Shown one piece after another: positions 25,301 to 32,204 of a DNA stretch of 34,837 nucleotides (position 1 is its first letter; the number at the start of each line of letters is the position of its first letter). Origin of the DNA: Phycisphaerae bacterium (GTDB lineage Bacteria; Planctomycetota; Phycisphaerae; UBA1845; UTPLA1). Location of the stretch: positions 1 to 34,837 of the forward strand of contig JAUVGW010000011.1 of NCBI GenBank assembly GCA_030593565.1. Reading direction: 5' to 3'. The notes beneath the pieces were generated by a model. The model ran no database searches, was not told the origin of the DNA, and worked only from the letters and a program-made list of their open reading frames with translations. The translations under genes were made by a program, and so were the position numbers.

Positions 25301-26617
25301 GACGACAACTCGCCGCTGTTCATTGACGCCGACGGCGATCCGGTCTTCGGCTTCTCGACAGGCCTGCCGTACGAGGCGTTCGACTCGGTCGGGGATATCA
25401 GCCGAATGCTGATGATCGGCCCCGTCGTCGCCGATGCGGCCGCGCCGCCCTATCTACCGAATTTCGACCATTCGGGCGGCGACATGCCCGTAACGGTCAT
25501 GCTGGGGGAAATCCTCGATACGAGCGCGACAGGCGACCTGCTGTCGGAGATCAACAAGCGCGTGGCGGCGGGCCGGGTGGACTTCTTCGGCCCGTTCGAC
25601 ACCTCCGAGGACGACGATCCATGGACTTGGCGGTTGTTCAGCTACCTGACAACACAAAGCCTCCTGTACGACGGCATCGACAACGACGGCGACGACACGG
25701 CGGACCTGGGCCACCCGGATCCGGCGCTGGCGGCGGATCCGACGGAGGGGGCGGACGTCTTCTACCGTGTCGCCGGGCGGATCAATATCAACACCGCCCC
25801 GCTGTCGGTGTTGCGTGCCGTGCCCTATATGAGCTTGTTGCCGACCTCGGCGGAGTTCCAGCAGGCCTTCGGCGTCGTGACGAATCCCAAGGGCGTGTAC
25901 GACGCTAACGATTCATCCTTCTGGGATTTTGCCTCGGCGATCGTCGCGCGACGCGAGGACCGTCACGTTCCGCTCCGGATGATGGATAGCCTCCTCGGCG
26001 TGATGACGCCGGTCGCCGAGGCGGCACCGTGGTCCAGTAGTGGCGGCCCCGGGCCGGGCTCTGGCGGGGACGGCGGAACGGAGGGGCCGGCCGGCCCCTT
26101 CAAGAGCATCGCGGAGTTGGCCTCACTGGGCGGCCATAAGTCGGGCGTCATCGATGTCAACGGCAACGACAGTCTGTTCCAGATCGAGCGCTTCCTGACG
26201 CGGCCCGGCCTGGCCTTGTGGAATCACAAGCGGCCTGGTTCGACTGATCCCGACCTGGGCGACGCGGATGATGAACATGAGGCCTGGGGCGCGCTATCGC
26301 CGGACTACCGCTATCGCAATGACAACGGCACGGCGAACTACATCCCGGTCGGTCCGGCGACGAACTTCGATGTCGGCGGTATCCGAGGCCGAGATATCTT
26401 CCTCGCTCGATGGGCGAACCTGCTGACCACCCGGTCGGACGTGTTCACGGCCTACATTGTCCTGATCGACGAGGACGGCAACACCGTCCAACGGGCACAG
26501 CTCACGCTGGATCGCAGCGAGTGCTTCCGAGAAGACCCGGAAACAACGCCCCGGTTCACGGTCCTTCCGAAAATACTGCACCGGACGGACGGCAGCTACG
26601 GGGACGACATGCGGTGA
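22337..26617 (+). CDS. gspK: Giant GspK-like pseudopilus tip protein
   Basis: A 1426-residue protein, about four times the usual GspK length. A basic leader ends in RRRG/TVMVYVLGVLTLVALIG (TM about 58-80) with no Glu at +5, as is characteristic of GspK. A helix-hairpin segment GRININTAPLSVLRAVP (about residue 1148) matches the GspK 'INxNTA' motif. A thrombospondin-3/EF-hand-like calcium motif, DTNADGEVDLYDADGDG, is near residues 308-325, with further Asp-rich turns (DGIDNDGDD). The ATG overlaps the gspJ stop (ATGA). In known systems K caps the pseudopilus and binds calcium. The function of the extra ~1000 residues is unknown. The F-G-H-I-J-K order supports the assignment. The ATG at about 22370 is another possible start. 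Confidence 0.78.
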   Translation: MTTGDGWCRPRMNRRKPPHRETSLMQADAGQSDQRRNRVGPVARSPRPGRVAWRRRGTVMVYVLGVLTLVALIGLILIAGTHGEFKRVKHESTASSGRSSMNGIVRTIQETLHRDVWGRRPIVPGMVDVPLADDDAGPIEETNEPFDAPGPDDRWLASIQPYYLGAQATGWNPGEDLEAAMEEHVLAWHWVSYLGTDVILPEEATNAFRWRFDSRTHLPRVADAYAYGDHSLTDVSILQTPPPPAMAVLDSCFALPEHAGVYSGGLIPGSTTNVSIAEARDLWLCQLPELQTDLADMGLLWKPRFPYFDTNADGEVDLYDADGDGVPDSPISFIVQQDPADPNEPEQLYAAIRIIDHGGMLNTNVASSMRLTDGGLTFAETVPDLQRRGRRLTELLLNDVIHADDGPFSFTGIDRVTGLMAYRSGDDPVAYDVDVVRRGLVGGSPVTDPSYFLYGLGDEASLRHRNLLVPYDFRDYIKTENTGDYRTIDRALRWSLLWTREEHESHGFSYLPDESRWNRFNADYEPEDTAVRYEGYDDEDAGLLGWRTLLREDDPAAIRRQMFTTISHEVVPPPTDVRYFDNGTLEGDDDFVVGQDGLQLLSSRPVRFPESQQPDLNRYMMWPTIGRTMDPDVPDWMRVQPIDINMSEAGTNPVATKRQYICQLAAAMYTALGGTSHYQDIPLPPGSMNRDWLAWQFALNMADYRDSDNDPTVIQLVYGPDPDDPLVDRRYMFGVERQPFFTEAFAYLLAGSGPPGEVVPTYNPDDWFFAVELFVPPQWRLAIDHLYIRTPGVSSPAPLIPLDEFLKDPDIGLPAILDGGPAGSYFVLCGDTSHPPSGHPGPFPINDFYQNSSFEIAIDGFGRVELVYWANPADPTGIPPLVLDAIGPGNSGGPPADGTPTGEEHWAKRPDHIREGSGQAFSLLRSTQGWRFTTAWHVFTMLPQKEYIPTLEMQASLGDPNSTSDSLDNNIPESIWPAMTPLATAPQTDDNSPLFIDADGDPVFGFSTGLPYEAFDSVGDISRMLMIGPVVADAAAPPYLPNFDHSGGDMPVTVMLGEILDTSATGDLLSEINKRVAAGRVDFFGPFDTSEDDDPWTWRLFSYLTTQSLLYDGIDNDGDDTADLGHPDPALAADPTEGADVFYRVAGRININTAPLSVLRAVPYMSLLPTSAEFQQAFGVVTNPKGVYDANDSSFWDFASAIVARREDRHVPLRMMDSLLGVMTPVAEAAPWSSSGGPGPGSGGDGGTEGPAGPFKSIAELASLGGHKSGVIDVNGNDSLFQIERFLTRPGLALWNHKRPGSTDPDLGDADDEHEAWGALSPDYRYRNDNGTANYIPVGPATNFDVGGIRGRDIFLARWANLLTTRSDVFTAYIVLIDEDGNTVQRAQLTLDRSECFREDPETTPRFTVLPKILHRTDGSYGDDMR

Positions 26618-26687
26618 GTTTGAGCGCCGTCCGCACGTGGCGGGCGGCTTCGTCGAGGTTTTATAGGTACTTTCATACAGGGTGGAC

Positions 26688-26716
26688 TTTACTGAGGAAC
26701 CTCAATTGGCTATGAT
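26688..26716 (+). promoter_or_regulatory. Candidate sigma-70-type promoter before the last pseudopilin
   Basis: TTTACT (26688-26693) and TATGAT (26711-26716) are separated by 17 bp, about 70 bp before the next start codon. The 168-bp gap after gspK suggests this pseudopilin has its own transcription start. A short inverted repeat (GAGGAAACTCCTC) follows at about 26734. Confidence 0.4.
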
Positions 26717-26785
26717 ACAGGGGTCGGACCAGCAGGAGGAAACTCCTCACGCCTGGTCGCCATGAAACCCCGAAGGAGCGCGATT

Positions 26786-27778
26786 ATGAATCGAAGACGC
26801 AGGGCTTTTACACTTGTCGAATTGCTGACCGTGATGGCGATCATCTCGATACTGATCGCCATCCTCACCCCGGCCTTGAGCACCGCCCGCAACATGGCGA
26901 GGGCGACAGCCGTGCGGGCGCAGATCAGCGCCATGGAAGTCGGGCTGGAGGCCTTCCGTGGGGCCGAGGGCGATACGGGCGAATACGTCCCGTCGAATGC
27001 GGCCTACTACGCGACGGACAAGCTCGTCCCCAACCCCGAGATGTTGAACTGGGAGGTCGCTGAGGGTGGAATCCCGCTGCAAGGAGCGCACTTGCTGGTC
27101 GACGCTCTCGTCGGTCGCGACTTTCTGGGCTACGACCCCAAGGCCCCACCGCCCGGGCCGATTCAGCCGCCCGTGTATGACCGTTGGGCGTCGGGAAACG
27201 ACCGACGTCAGCCGTTCATCCCGACCGATGGTATGGACGTCACATCTGACGATGAGCCACCGGAGGATGCCTTCGGAGGCAACCCTGCCACGACTGAGGT
27301 GCAGCCGCTGGTTACAGGTTCAGGCGTCGAGACGTTGCTCTGCCGTGTCTTTCGGGACAAGTTCGGCTGGCCGATCCTCTACTATCGGGCCATGCCCGCA
27401 GCCACGCAGAACACGCCCATCATCACGACCATCACCAATCCAAACCCAAACCCGATCGACTACGGCGACGGCGTCTATGACGGGCTTGACAACGTGTATT
27501 TCACCTCCTACGACCGAGCAGGTGTCAACGAGCACAGAATCAAGGATGCCGAGGATGACTTCGATGACGGGGCTCCCATCGCGGTGCTGAGCAACTTCGC
27601 CACGTTCATCATGTCGTTGCGGGCAACGTCGTACGACACACCGCCCGCCCCGCCGGACATCATCTTCCCGAGACCCGTCAAGGCCAATCGCTTCATTATC
27701 CTGAGCGCCGGCCGGGACGGTATCTACGGCAACTTGGACGACGTGGCGAACTTCGACGTGCTCTCCGAGCAGCGATAG
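26786..27778 (+). CDS. Additional type IV pilin-like pseudopilin
   Basis: A 330-residue prepilin-like protein. The 7-residue leader MNRRRRA is followed by /FTLVELLTVMAIISILIAIL (F8, E12), the cleanest prepilin motif in the window. The hydrophobic helix runs to about residue 30, then a body rich in Pro, Asp and Asn (NPNPNPIDYGDGVYDGLDN) ending in FIILSAGRDGIYGNLDD, a planctomycete pseudopilin-type ending. The ATG at 26786 has AAGGAG about 8 nt upstream; an in-frame ATG at 26762 is less well placed. It follows the F-K cluster with its own possible promoter and a terminator, and may be an alternative or extra pseudopilus subunit. Confidence 0.8.
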   Translation: MNRRRRAFTLVELLTVMAIISILIAILTPALSTARNMARATAVRAQISAMEVGLEAFRGAEGDTGEYVPSNAAYYATDKLVPNPEMLNWEVAEGGIPLQGAHLLVDALVGRDFLGYDPKAPPPGPIQPPVYDRWASGNDRRQPFIPTDGMDVTSDDEPPEDAFGGNPATTEVQPLVTGSGVETLLCRVFRDKFGWPILYYRAMPAATQNTPIITTITNPNPNPIDYGDGVYDGLDNVYFTSYDRAGVNEHRIKDAEDDFDDGAPIAVLSNFATFIMSLRATSYDTPPAPPDIIFPRPVKANRFIILSAGRDGIYGNLDDVANFDVLSEQR

Positions 27779-27831
27779 CCCCACACGGATCGCGCAGCGA
27801 TCATCGCTTCGATTCGGAAATCAGCCAATCC

Positions 27832-27866
27832 AGCGGCACAGGCCTTCAGACCTGTGCCGCTTTCTT
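27832..27866 (+). terminator. Rho-independent terminator after the last pseudopilin
   Basis: AGCGGCACAGGCC pairs with GACCTGTGCCGCT around TTCA, followed by TTCTT. It lies about 55 bp past the stop. A near-copy including the downstream TTCTTGCGCGCCTG occurs at 30613. Confidence 0.8.
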
Positions 27867-27879
27867 GCGCGCCTGGGGC

Positions 27880-27963
27880 GTAGCGTCGGCCCCCCGTGGC
27901 CGACGTGAAATAGGAACGGCCTTCCCCTTGTTCACGTCGGCCTCGGAGGGGCCGAGGCGAGTA
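27880..27963. repeat. GTAGCG-type REP doublet
   Basis: GTAGCGTCGGCC...GGCCGACG (27880-27905) is followed by a spacer and a second arm (CACGTCGGCCTCGGAGG to GCGAGTAG, 27932-27963). It is related to 10101-10181. Confidence 0.7.
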
Positions 27964-27964
27964 G

Positions 27965-28160
27965 CCAGGGGTGGAGCGGAGCGGAACCCCTGGTCAATGG
28001 GCTGCCTATCGGCATAGCCCCGGAGGGGCGACGGAATCGTCCCGGGTCGGACTCGTTTCCTCCGCCCCTCCGGGGCGGCCAGTCGATTGGGCTGATCCGC
28101 ATCCACGGGTTCCGCTTCGCTCCACCCGTGGCTACTTGCCGCCGCCCCTCCGGGGCGGTC
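27965..28160. repeat. GCCCCGGAGGGGCG-type repeats and palindromes
   Basis: Contains a CCAGGGGT...ACCCCTGG palindrome (about 27965-27993), the CCCCGGAGGGGCG motif near 28018, its inverted form CGCCCCTCCGGGGCGG near 28063 and 28143, and a CCACGGGT...ACCCGTGG palindrome near 28103-28130. No gene is supported. Confidence 0.7.
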
Positions 28161-28230
28161 AGAACGAACGGAAGTCACTTCGGGACAGAAACCACGCCAT
28201 CGCCGCGGGATTCCCATCATGCAAGCCCAC

Positions 28231-28280
28231 CGGAAAGGATTCCCGTCGGAGTGGGTGCGAGAAAGGATTCTCGCACCAGC
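28231..28280 (-). repeat. Inverted copy of the 7034 hairpin repeat
   Basis: Contains GAAAGGATTCCCGTCGGAG and GTGCGAGAAAGGATTCTCGC. Its reverse complement matches 7034-7085 almost base for base. Confidence 0.85.
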
Positions 28281-28285
28281 GGATC

Positions 28286-28333
28286 AGAGCCGGCTCGTGT
28301 CGAGCCGGACCGTGGCGACAGGCCCCGGCTCGC
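28286..28333. repeat. AGAGCCGG-type interspersed palindrome, copy 2
   Basis: AGAGCCGGCTCGTGTCGAGC followed by a degenerate second hairpin and CCCCGGCTCG. It is more diverged than the copies at 13333 and 30668. Confidence 0.65.
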
Positions 28334-28369
28334 TTCTCGAATCAGAGCGGGGGTCTTGAATGAATGGAA

Positions 28370-28563
28370 GTCCCGTAGGGACGGTCGAGAATAGCCCAGC
28401 GTTTCAACGCTGGGTTGGCGCTCGCCCCGAATGAAAGGAAGTCCCGTAGGGATGGTTGAAAAGGCGGTGGGCTTCAACCGTCCCTACGGGACTTTTGCGC
28501 TGTCAGGAGGCTCGTTTTCCCAGCGTTAAAACGCTGGGCTATTCTCGACCGTCCCTACGGGAC
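28370..28563. repeat. Nested long inverted repeats (GTCCCGTAGGGAC family)
   Basis: A 45-bp arm at 28370-28414 (starting GTCCCGTAGGGACGGTCGAG) is repeated inverted at 28519-28563 with two mismatches. Each arm holds a CCCAGCGT...ACGCTGGG hairpin. Between them is another inverted repeat, 28441-28460 with 28473-28492, followed by TTTT. The block lies about 135 bp upstream of the beta-helix gene. Confidence 0.85.
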
Positions 28564-28697
28564 AGGAAACGGCCAAAGCCAACTCATCGTGACTTCCGCT
28601 CAGCTTTTCGGTATGATAACGGACAGTTGGGGCCATGATACAATGTGGGGAGACCCGCCGAAGGCGAGGAAAGACACAACAAACGGAGGAAAGAAAC

Positions 28698-30557
28698 ATG
28701 AAGGCGAGACGATGGAACAGGTATATCTGGGCGATGATCGCCGCATTGCTTCTCGCATCGACGGCGGGCGCGGACACCTGGTATGTCGACGACAGCAACA
28801 CGGCGGGGCCGCACGACGGCACAACGTGGGCATCGGCCTACCAGTACTTGCAGGACGCCCTGGATATCGCCGTCGAGGAAGACGTGATCAAGGTGGGCCA
28901 AGGCGCCTACTACCCCGACGAGGCAACGGAGGGTCACACGGAGGATAACCGTAGCGAGGATTTCGATTTCAGTGGCGTCGAGTTGTACGGCGGCTACGCG
29001 GGCTACAACGCGCCGGAGCCCGACGAACGAGACATTGACCAATACGTGACGATCCTCAGCGGCGACATCGACCAGAACGACGGCCCCGGCGTGTTCGAGA
29101 ATAACGACGACAACAGCTACCACGTCGTGACCGCAAATGCGGCCGGCGTAGCACCCGTCCTCGACGGTTTCACGATCACCGCCGGCAATGCGGATGGGTC
29201 CGGTAGCACGAACTATGGCGGTGGGATGTATAGCGGCCCTCACAGTGCTGCCATCTTGGTTGATTGCACCATCATCGAGAATTCGGCCGACTACTACGGC
29301 GGCGGATTGTACATCAACACAAGCAATAATAGCGTGGTCCTCGTGAATTGTGCGTTTCACAACAACTCGGCGTACATGGGCGGCGGCATCTTCGACACCA
29401 GCATCAACGCCAAGATGACGGACTGCCTGTTCAGCGGGAACACGGGCACCCGTGGCGCCGCGTTGTGCGCATACGGTGATTCGAACCCGCTGGTGTCGAA
29501 CTGCGTGTTCAGCGGAAACTCGGCGAGCCAATATGGCGGAGCGATGTACTGCTACTATCAATGCAATCCGACGATCACCAACTGTCTGTTCACCGGCAAC
29601 TGGGCCAGCACCCACGGCGGCGGGATGTACAACACAGGCGCCGGCACCAACCCCACGCTGACCAACTGCACGCTCAGCGACAACTCGGCGGGCAGCCTGG
29701 GCGGTGGCATCTACAACGGCGGCAACGAGTTGACGGTAGCCAACAGCATCCTGTGGGGTAATCGGGATAGCGGGGACCCGGACGAGACTGCCCAGATCGA
29801 GGGCGGCACGGTCATCATCGACTACTCCTGCGTCGAGGGCTGGACCGGCGGCCTCGGCGGCACGGGCAACATCGGCGTCGATCCGGGCTTCGTCGTCGGT
29901 CCGTCCGGCACCTGGAGCGCCCCGGCCGTCTACGACCCGGTGACGGCGCGGACCACCTTCACGGACGCGGTGGCGGCGTGGGAAGAAGGCGCATGGGTCG
30001 GCGGGTTCATCAACCCGGACACCACGCAGACGTTGCAACTGGCGATCGATACCAACAGTGCCACGACGATCACCGTCATGGGCGATTTCGCGTCGCTCGG
30101 TGAGGTCGGCTTTGCGTATCAAGTGGTTGACGACCATCTCGGCACCGATTCACCGTGCATCGATGCCGCCGACAACACGGCCGTTCCGGCGGACGAGGCC
30201 GACCTCGACGGCGACGAGGATACGACCGAGCGCGTTCCGCTCGACCTCGACGGCGTTTCACGGTTCTTCGACGACCCGGACACGATCGACACGGGCGAGG
30301 ACGACTTGCCGGACTATCCGGCGGTCGTGGACATGGGCGTGTACGAGTTCGGCTCCACGGCGTGCGATTGCCCGGGCGACGTGGACGGCAATGGCGCGAT
30401 CACCGGCCTGGACATCATGGGGTTCGTCGATTGTGCGGTCGGCGCCGGTTCGGGATTCGCATGTTCGTGCGGGGACTTCAACGGCAGCGGCGGCGTGGAC
30501 GCGGCCGACGTCGAGGCCTTCGTCGCCGCCGTGCTGGCCGGCGGGTCGTGCCCATAG
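28698..30557 (+). CDS. Secreted parallel beta-helix protein with C-terminal dockerin-like EF hands
   Basis: A 619-residue protein. A signal peptide (MKARRWNRYIWAMIAALLLAS..AGA, cleavage after ~25) precedes a DTWYVDD start typical of Pmp-like/right-handed beta-helix proteins. Repeated GGGMY, GGGLYI, GGGIFD and 'NCxFxxNSA' turns (about 185-370) mark the beta-helix coils. The C-terminal 64 residues (556-619) form two EF-hand-like loops, GDVDGNGAITGLDIMGF and GDFNGSGGVDAADVEAF, flanked by Cys pairs, as in the dockerin-type I-like tails of planctomycete secreted proteins. ATG start with GGAGG about 8 nt upstream; the longer open frame to 28635 lacks these features. Probably exported and surface-attached or sugar-binding; the ligand is unknown. 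A terminator follows. Confidence 0.85.
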   Translation: MKARRWNRYIWAMIAALLLASTAGADTWYVDDSNTAGPHDGTTWASAYQYLQDALDIAVEEDVIKVGQGAYYPDEATEGHTEDNRSEDFDFSGVELYGGYAGYNAPEPDERDIDQYVTILSGDIDQNDGPGVFENNDDNSYHVVTANAAGVAPVLDGFTITAGNADGSGSTNYGGGMYSGPHSAAILVDCTIIENSADYYGGGLYINTSNNSVVLVNCAFHNNSAYMGGGIFDTSINAKMTDCLFSGNTGTRGAALCAYGDSNPLVSNCVFSGNSASQYGGAMYCYYQCNPTITNCLFTGNWASTHGGGMYNTGAGTNPTLTNCTLSDNSAGSLGGGIYNGGNELTVANSILWGNRDSGDPDETAQIEGGTVIIDYSCVEGWTGGLGGTGNIGVDPGFVVGPSGTWSAPAVYDPVTARTTFTDAVAAWEEGAWVGGFINPDTTQTLQLAIDTNSATTITVMGDFASLGEVGFAYQVVDDHLGTDSPCIDAADNTAVPADEADLDGDEDTTERVPLDLDGVSRFFDDPDTIDTGEDDLPDYPAVVDMGVYEFGSTACDCPGDVDGNGAITGLDIMGFVDCAVGAGSGFACSCGDFNGSGGVDAADVEAFVAAVLAGGSCP

Positions 30558-30612
30558 GCGTCCTTCCAGAGGGTGGACCGGCCTTCGCTTCTATTGCGAG
30601 GATGAGGAGTTC

Positions 30613-30647
30613 AGCGGCACAGGCCTTCGGGTCTGTGCCGCTTTCTT
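30613..30647 (+). terminator. Rho-independent terminator after the beta-helix gene
   Basis: AGCGGCACAGGCC-TTCG-GGTCTGTGCCGCT followed by TTCTT, nearly identical to 27832-27866, about 55 bp past the stop. Confidence 0.8.
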
Positions 30648-30667
30648 GCGCGCCTGCAGTGGGAATC

Positions 30668-30716
30668 AGAGCCGGCTCGTGCCGAGCCGGTCCGGGGCGA
30701 CACGCCCCGGCTCTGA
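30668..30716. repeat. AGAGCCGG-type interspersed palindrome, copy 3
   Basis: AGAGCCGGCTCGTGCCGAGC then CCGGGGCGACACGCCCCGG and CTCTGA: 49 bp with outer AGAGCCGG/CCGGCTCT arms and two inner hairpins. It is closest to 13333-13384. Confidence 0.8.
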
Positions 30717-30854
30717 AGCCGGCACGGCGCGGCTCCGAAGGCGCGGTCGACGGCCGACGCTGCCGCGCCTATCATGTCCCGTTGGCAACAGCCCGTGCCG
30801 ATCGGTCGAGATGCCGGGGGTGGCGTGCCGAATGGGAGCATGGGACGAGTTCAT

Positions 30855-30927
30855 GTAGCGTCCGACCCCCGTGTCGGACGGGAAACACTGGTTGCACGCG
30901 GCGGCCGACAGGGGCGTCGGCCGCTAC
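30855..30927 (+). repeat. 73-bp REPIN-like palindromic element, copy 2
   Basis: A 26-bp arm (GTAGCGTCCGACCCCC..., hairpin TCCGAC/GTCGGA), a 19-bp spacer, then a 28-bp arm ending GGCCGCTAC. Identical in length and arms to 32080-32152; the spacer sequence differs. It lies about 40 bp upstream of trxB. Confidence 0.9.
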
Positions 30928-30967
30928 GCATAGGTGATTCCGAACTGAGGAGCCTGAAGAAACCACC

Positions 30968-31999
30968 ATGGCGAATATCGAGAAAGTCATCATCATCGGA
31001 TCGGGTCCCGCGGGCTGGACGGCCGCTATCTATGCGGCGCGGGCGAACTTGTCGCCGTTGGTCCTCGCGGGCCGTCCCAAGAGCGTGCCCTCGCTGGTCC
31101 TGCCGGGCGGGCAGCTCATGCTCACGACCGAAGTCGAGAACTATCCGGGCTTTCCGCAAGGCGTGACCGGTCCGAGCCTGATGGCCGCGCTGGAACAACA
31201 GGCCGTGCGGTTCGGCACGCGGATCGTCACGGACGACGGGCTCAGCCCGGACGTGTCGAACCCGGACGACGGCCACACGGCGAAGTACCACGACTGCAAG
31301 GCGGTGGATTTCTCGTCGCGACCGTTCAAGGTGATCGGCGAGGATGACACAACGTATCAGGCGCACAGTGTGGTTGTGGCGACGGGCGCGACGGCGAACT
31401 GGATCGGCCTGGAAAGCGAGCAACGGCTGGCCCTGAGCGGCGGCGGCGTCAGCGCGTGCGCCGTGTGCGACGGGGCGATGCCGATGTTCCGCGACAAGGA
31501 GTTGGCCGTCGTCGGCGGGGGCGACTCGGCCATCGAGGAGGCGACGTACCTGACGAAGTTTGCGAGCAAGGTGTACATCATTCACCGCCGCAACGAGTTG
31601 CGGGCCAGTAAAATCATGGCCCGCCGCGCGATGGACAACCCCAAGGTCGAAGTGTTGTGGAACAAGGTCGTGGACGAGGTCCTCGGCGATGAGCGCATCA
31701 CGGGGCTGCGGTTGAAGGACACGAAGACGGGTGAACTCGGCGAGCGGGCCGTCAGCGGGTTGTTCGTCGCGATCGGCCACACGCCCGCCACGCAGTTCCT
31801 CGCGGGACAGCTCGAGCTGAATGAGAAGGGCTACATCAAGCTGAAGGATTCCTACCGGACGACGACGAGCGTCGAGGGCGTGTTTGCGGCGGGTGACGTG
31901 GCGGACAGCGTCTATCGTCAGGCCATCACGGCGGCGGCGATGGGCTGCAAGTCGGCGATCGACGCCGAGCGTTGGCTGGCCGATCAGGGCATTCAATAG
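30968..31999 (+). CDS. trxB: Thioredoxin reductase
   Basis: A 343-residue FAD/NADPH-dependent disulfide reductase that reduces thioredoxin in the cytoplasm. FAD-binding GSGPAG (11-16), the active-site disulfide CAVCDG (C164, C167), NADPH-binding [10 protein letters not shown] (183-192), and the C-terminal FAD motif [10 protein letters not shown] are all intact. It is slightly longer than the E. coli enzyme because of an insertion around residues 88-112 ([18 protein letters not shown]). ATG start; a GGAG lies about 14 nt upstream, so the SD is loose. A small hairpin and a REPIN-like repeat separate it from the AhpD-like selenoprotein gene on the same strand, a plausible redox partner. Confidence 0.95.
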   Translation: MANIEKVIIIGSGPAGWTAAIYAARANLSPLVLAGRPKSVPSLVLPGGQLMLTTEVENYPGFPQGVTGPSLMAALEQQAVRFGTRIVTDDGLSPDVSNPDDGHTAKYHDCKAVDFSSRPFKVIGEDDTTYQAHSVVVATGATANWIGLESEQRLALSGGGVSACAVCDGAMPMFRDKELAVVGGGDSAIEEATYLTKFASKVYIIHRRNELRASKIMARRAMDNPKVEVLWNKVVDEVLGDERITGLRLKDTKTGELGERAVSGLFVAIGHTPATQFLAGQLELNEKGYIKLKDSYRTTTSVEGVFAAGDVADSVYRQAITAAAMGCKSAIDAERWLADQGIQ

Positions 32000-32016
32000 C
32001 GGGCCGGGCAGAGTCT

Positions 32017-32034
32017 CACGGATGGACATCCGTG
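32017..32034. terminator. Hairpin after trxB
   Basis: CACGGAT-GGAC-ATCCGTG, a 7-bp perfect stem 17 bp past the trxB stop. There is no T-run, so it may be an attenuator, RNA-processing site or chance palindrome. Confidence 0.35.
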
Positions 32035-32079
32035 GGTTCGAGACATCATGGTCAGTTCTATGGCAGATTCAAGATGACC

Positions 32080-32152
32080 GTAGCGTCCGACCCCCGTGTC
32101 GGACGTTGAGAACCAACGGTTTTCGGCGGCCGACAGGGGCGTCGGCCGCTAC
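32080..32152 (+). repeat. 73-bp REPIN-like palindromic element, copy 3
   Basis: Same arms and total length as 30855-30927 with a different 19-bp spacer. Its right flank (AGGGTTTCTTAAAGCGCTCT) matches the inverted left flank of copy 1, so the repeat unit extends at least 20 bp further in those two. It lies between trxB and the AhpD-like gene. Confidence 0.9.
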
Positions 32153-32204
32153 AGGGTTTCTTAAAGCGCTCTACGCGCGCATGTGGCGCGATGGGGAGAC
32201 AGTG

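Noticed and set aside
28584-30137. 517-codon minus-strand open frame opposite the beta-helix gene
   Set aside because: The plus strand has a signal peptide, beta-helix turns and dockerin-like loops; the minus frame is Val/Arg/Ala-rich with no motif.
30851-32029. 392-codon minus-strand open frame opposite trxB
   Set aside because: The plus strand encodes an intact thioredoxin reductase; the antisense frame only mirrors its codon bias.
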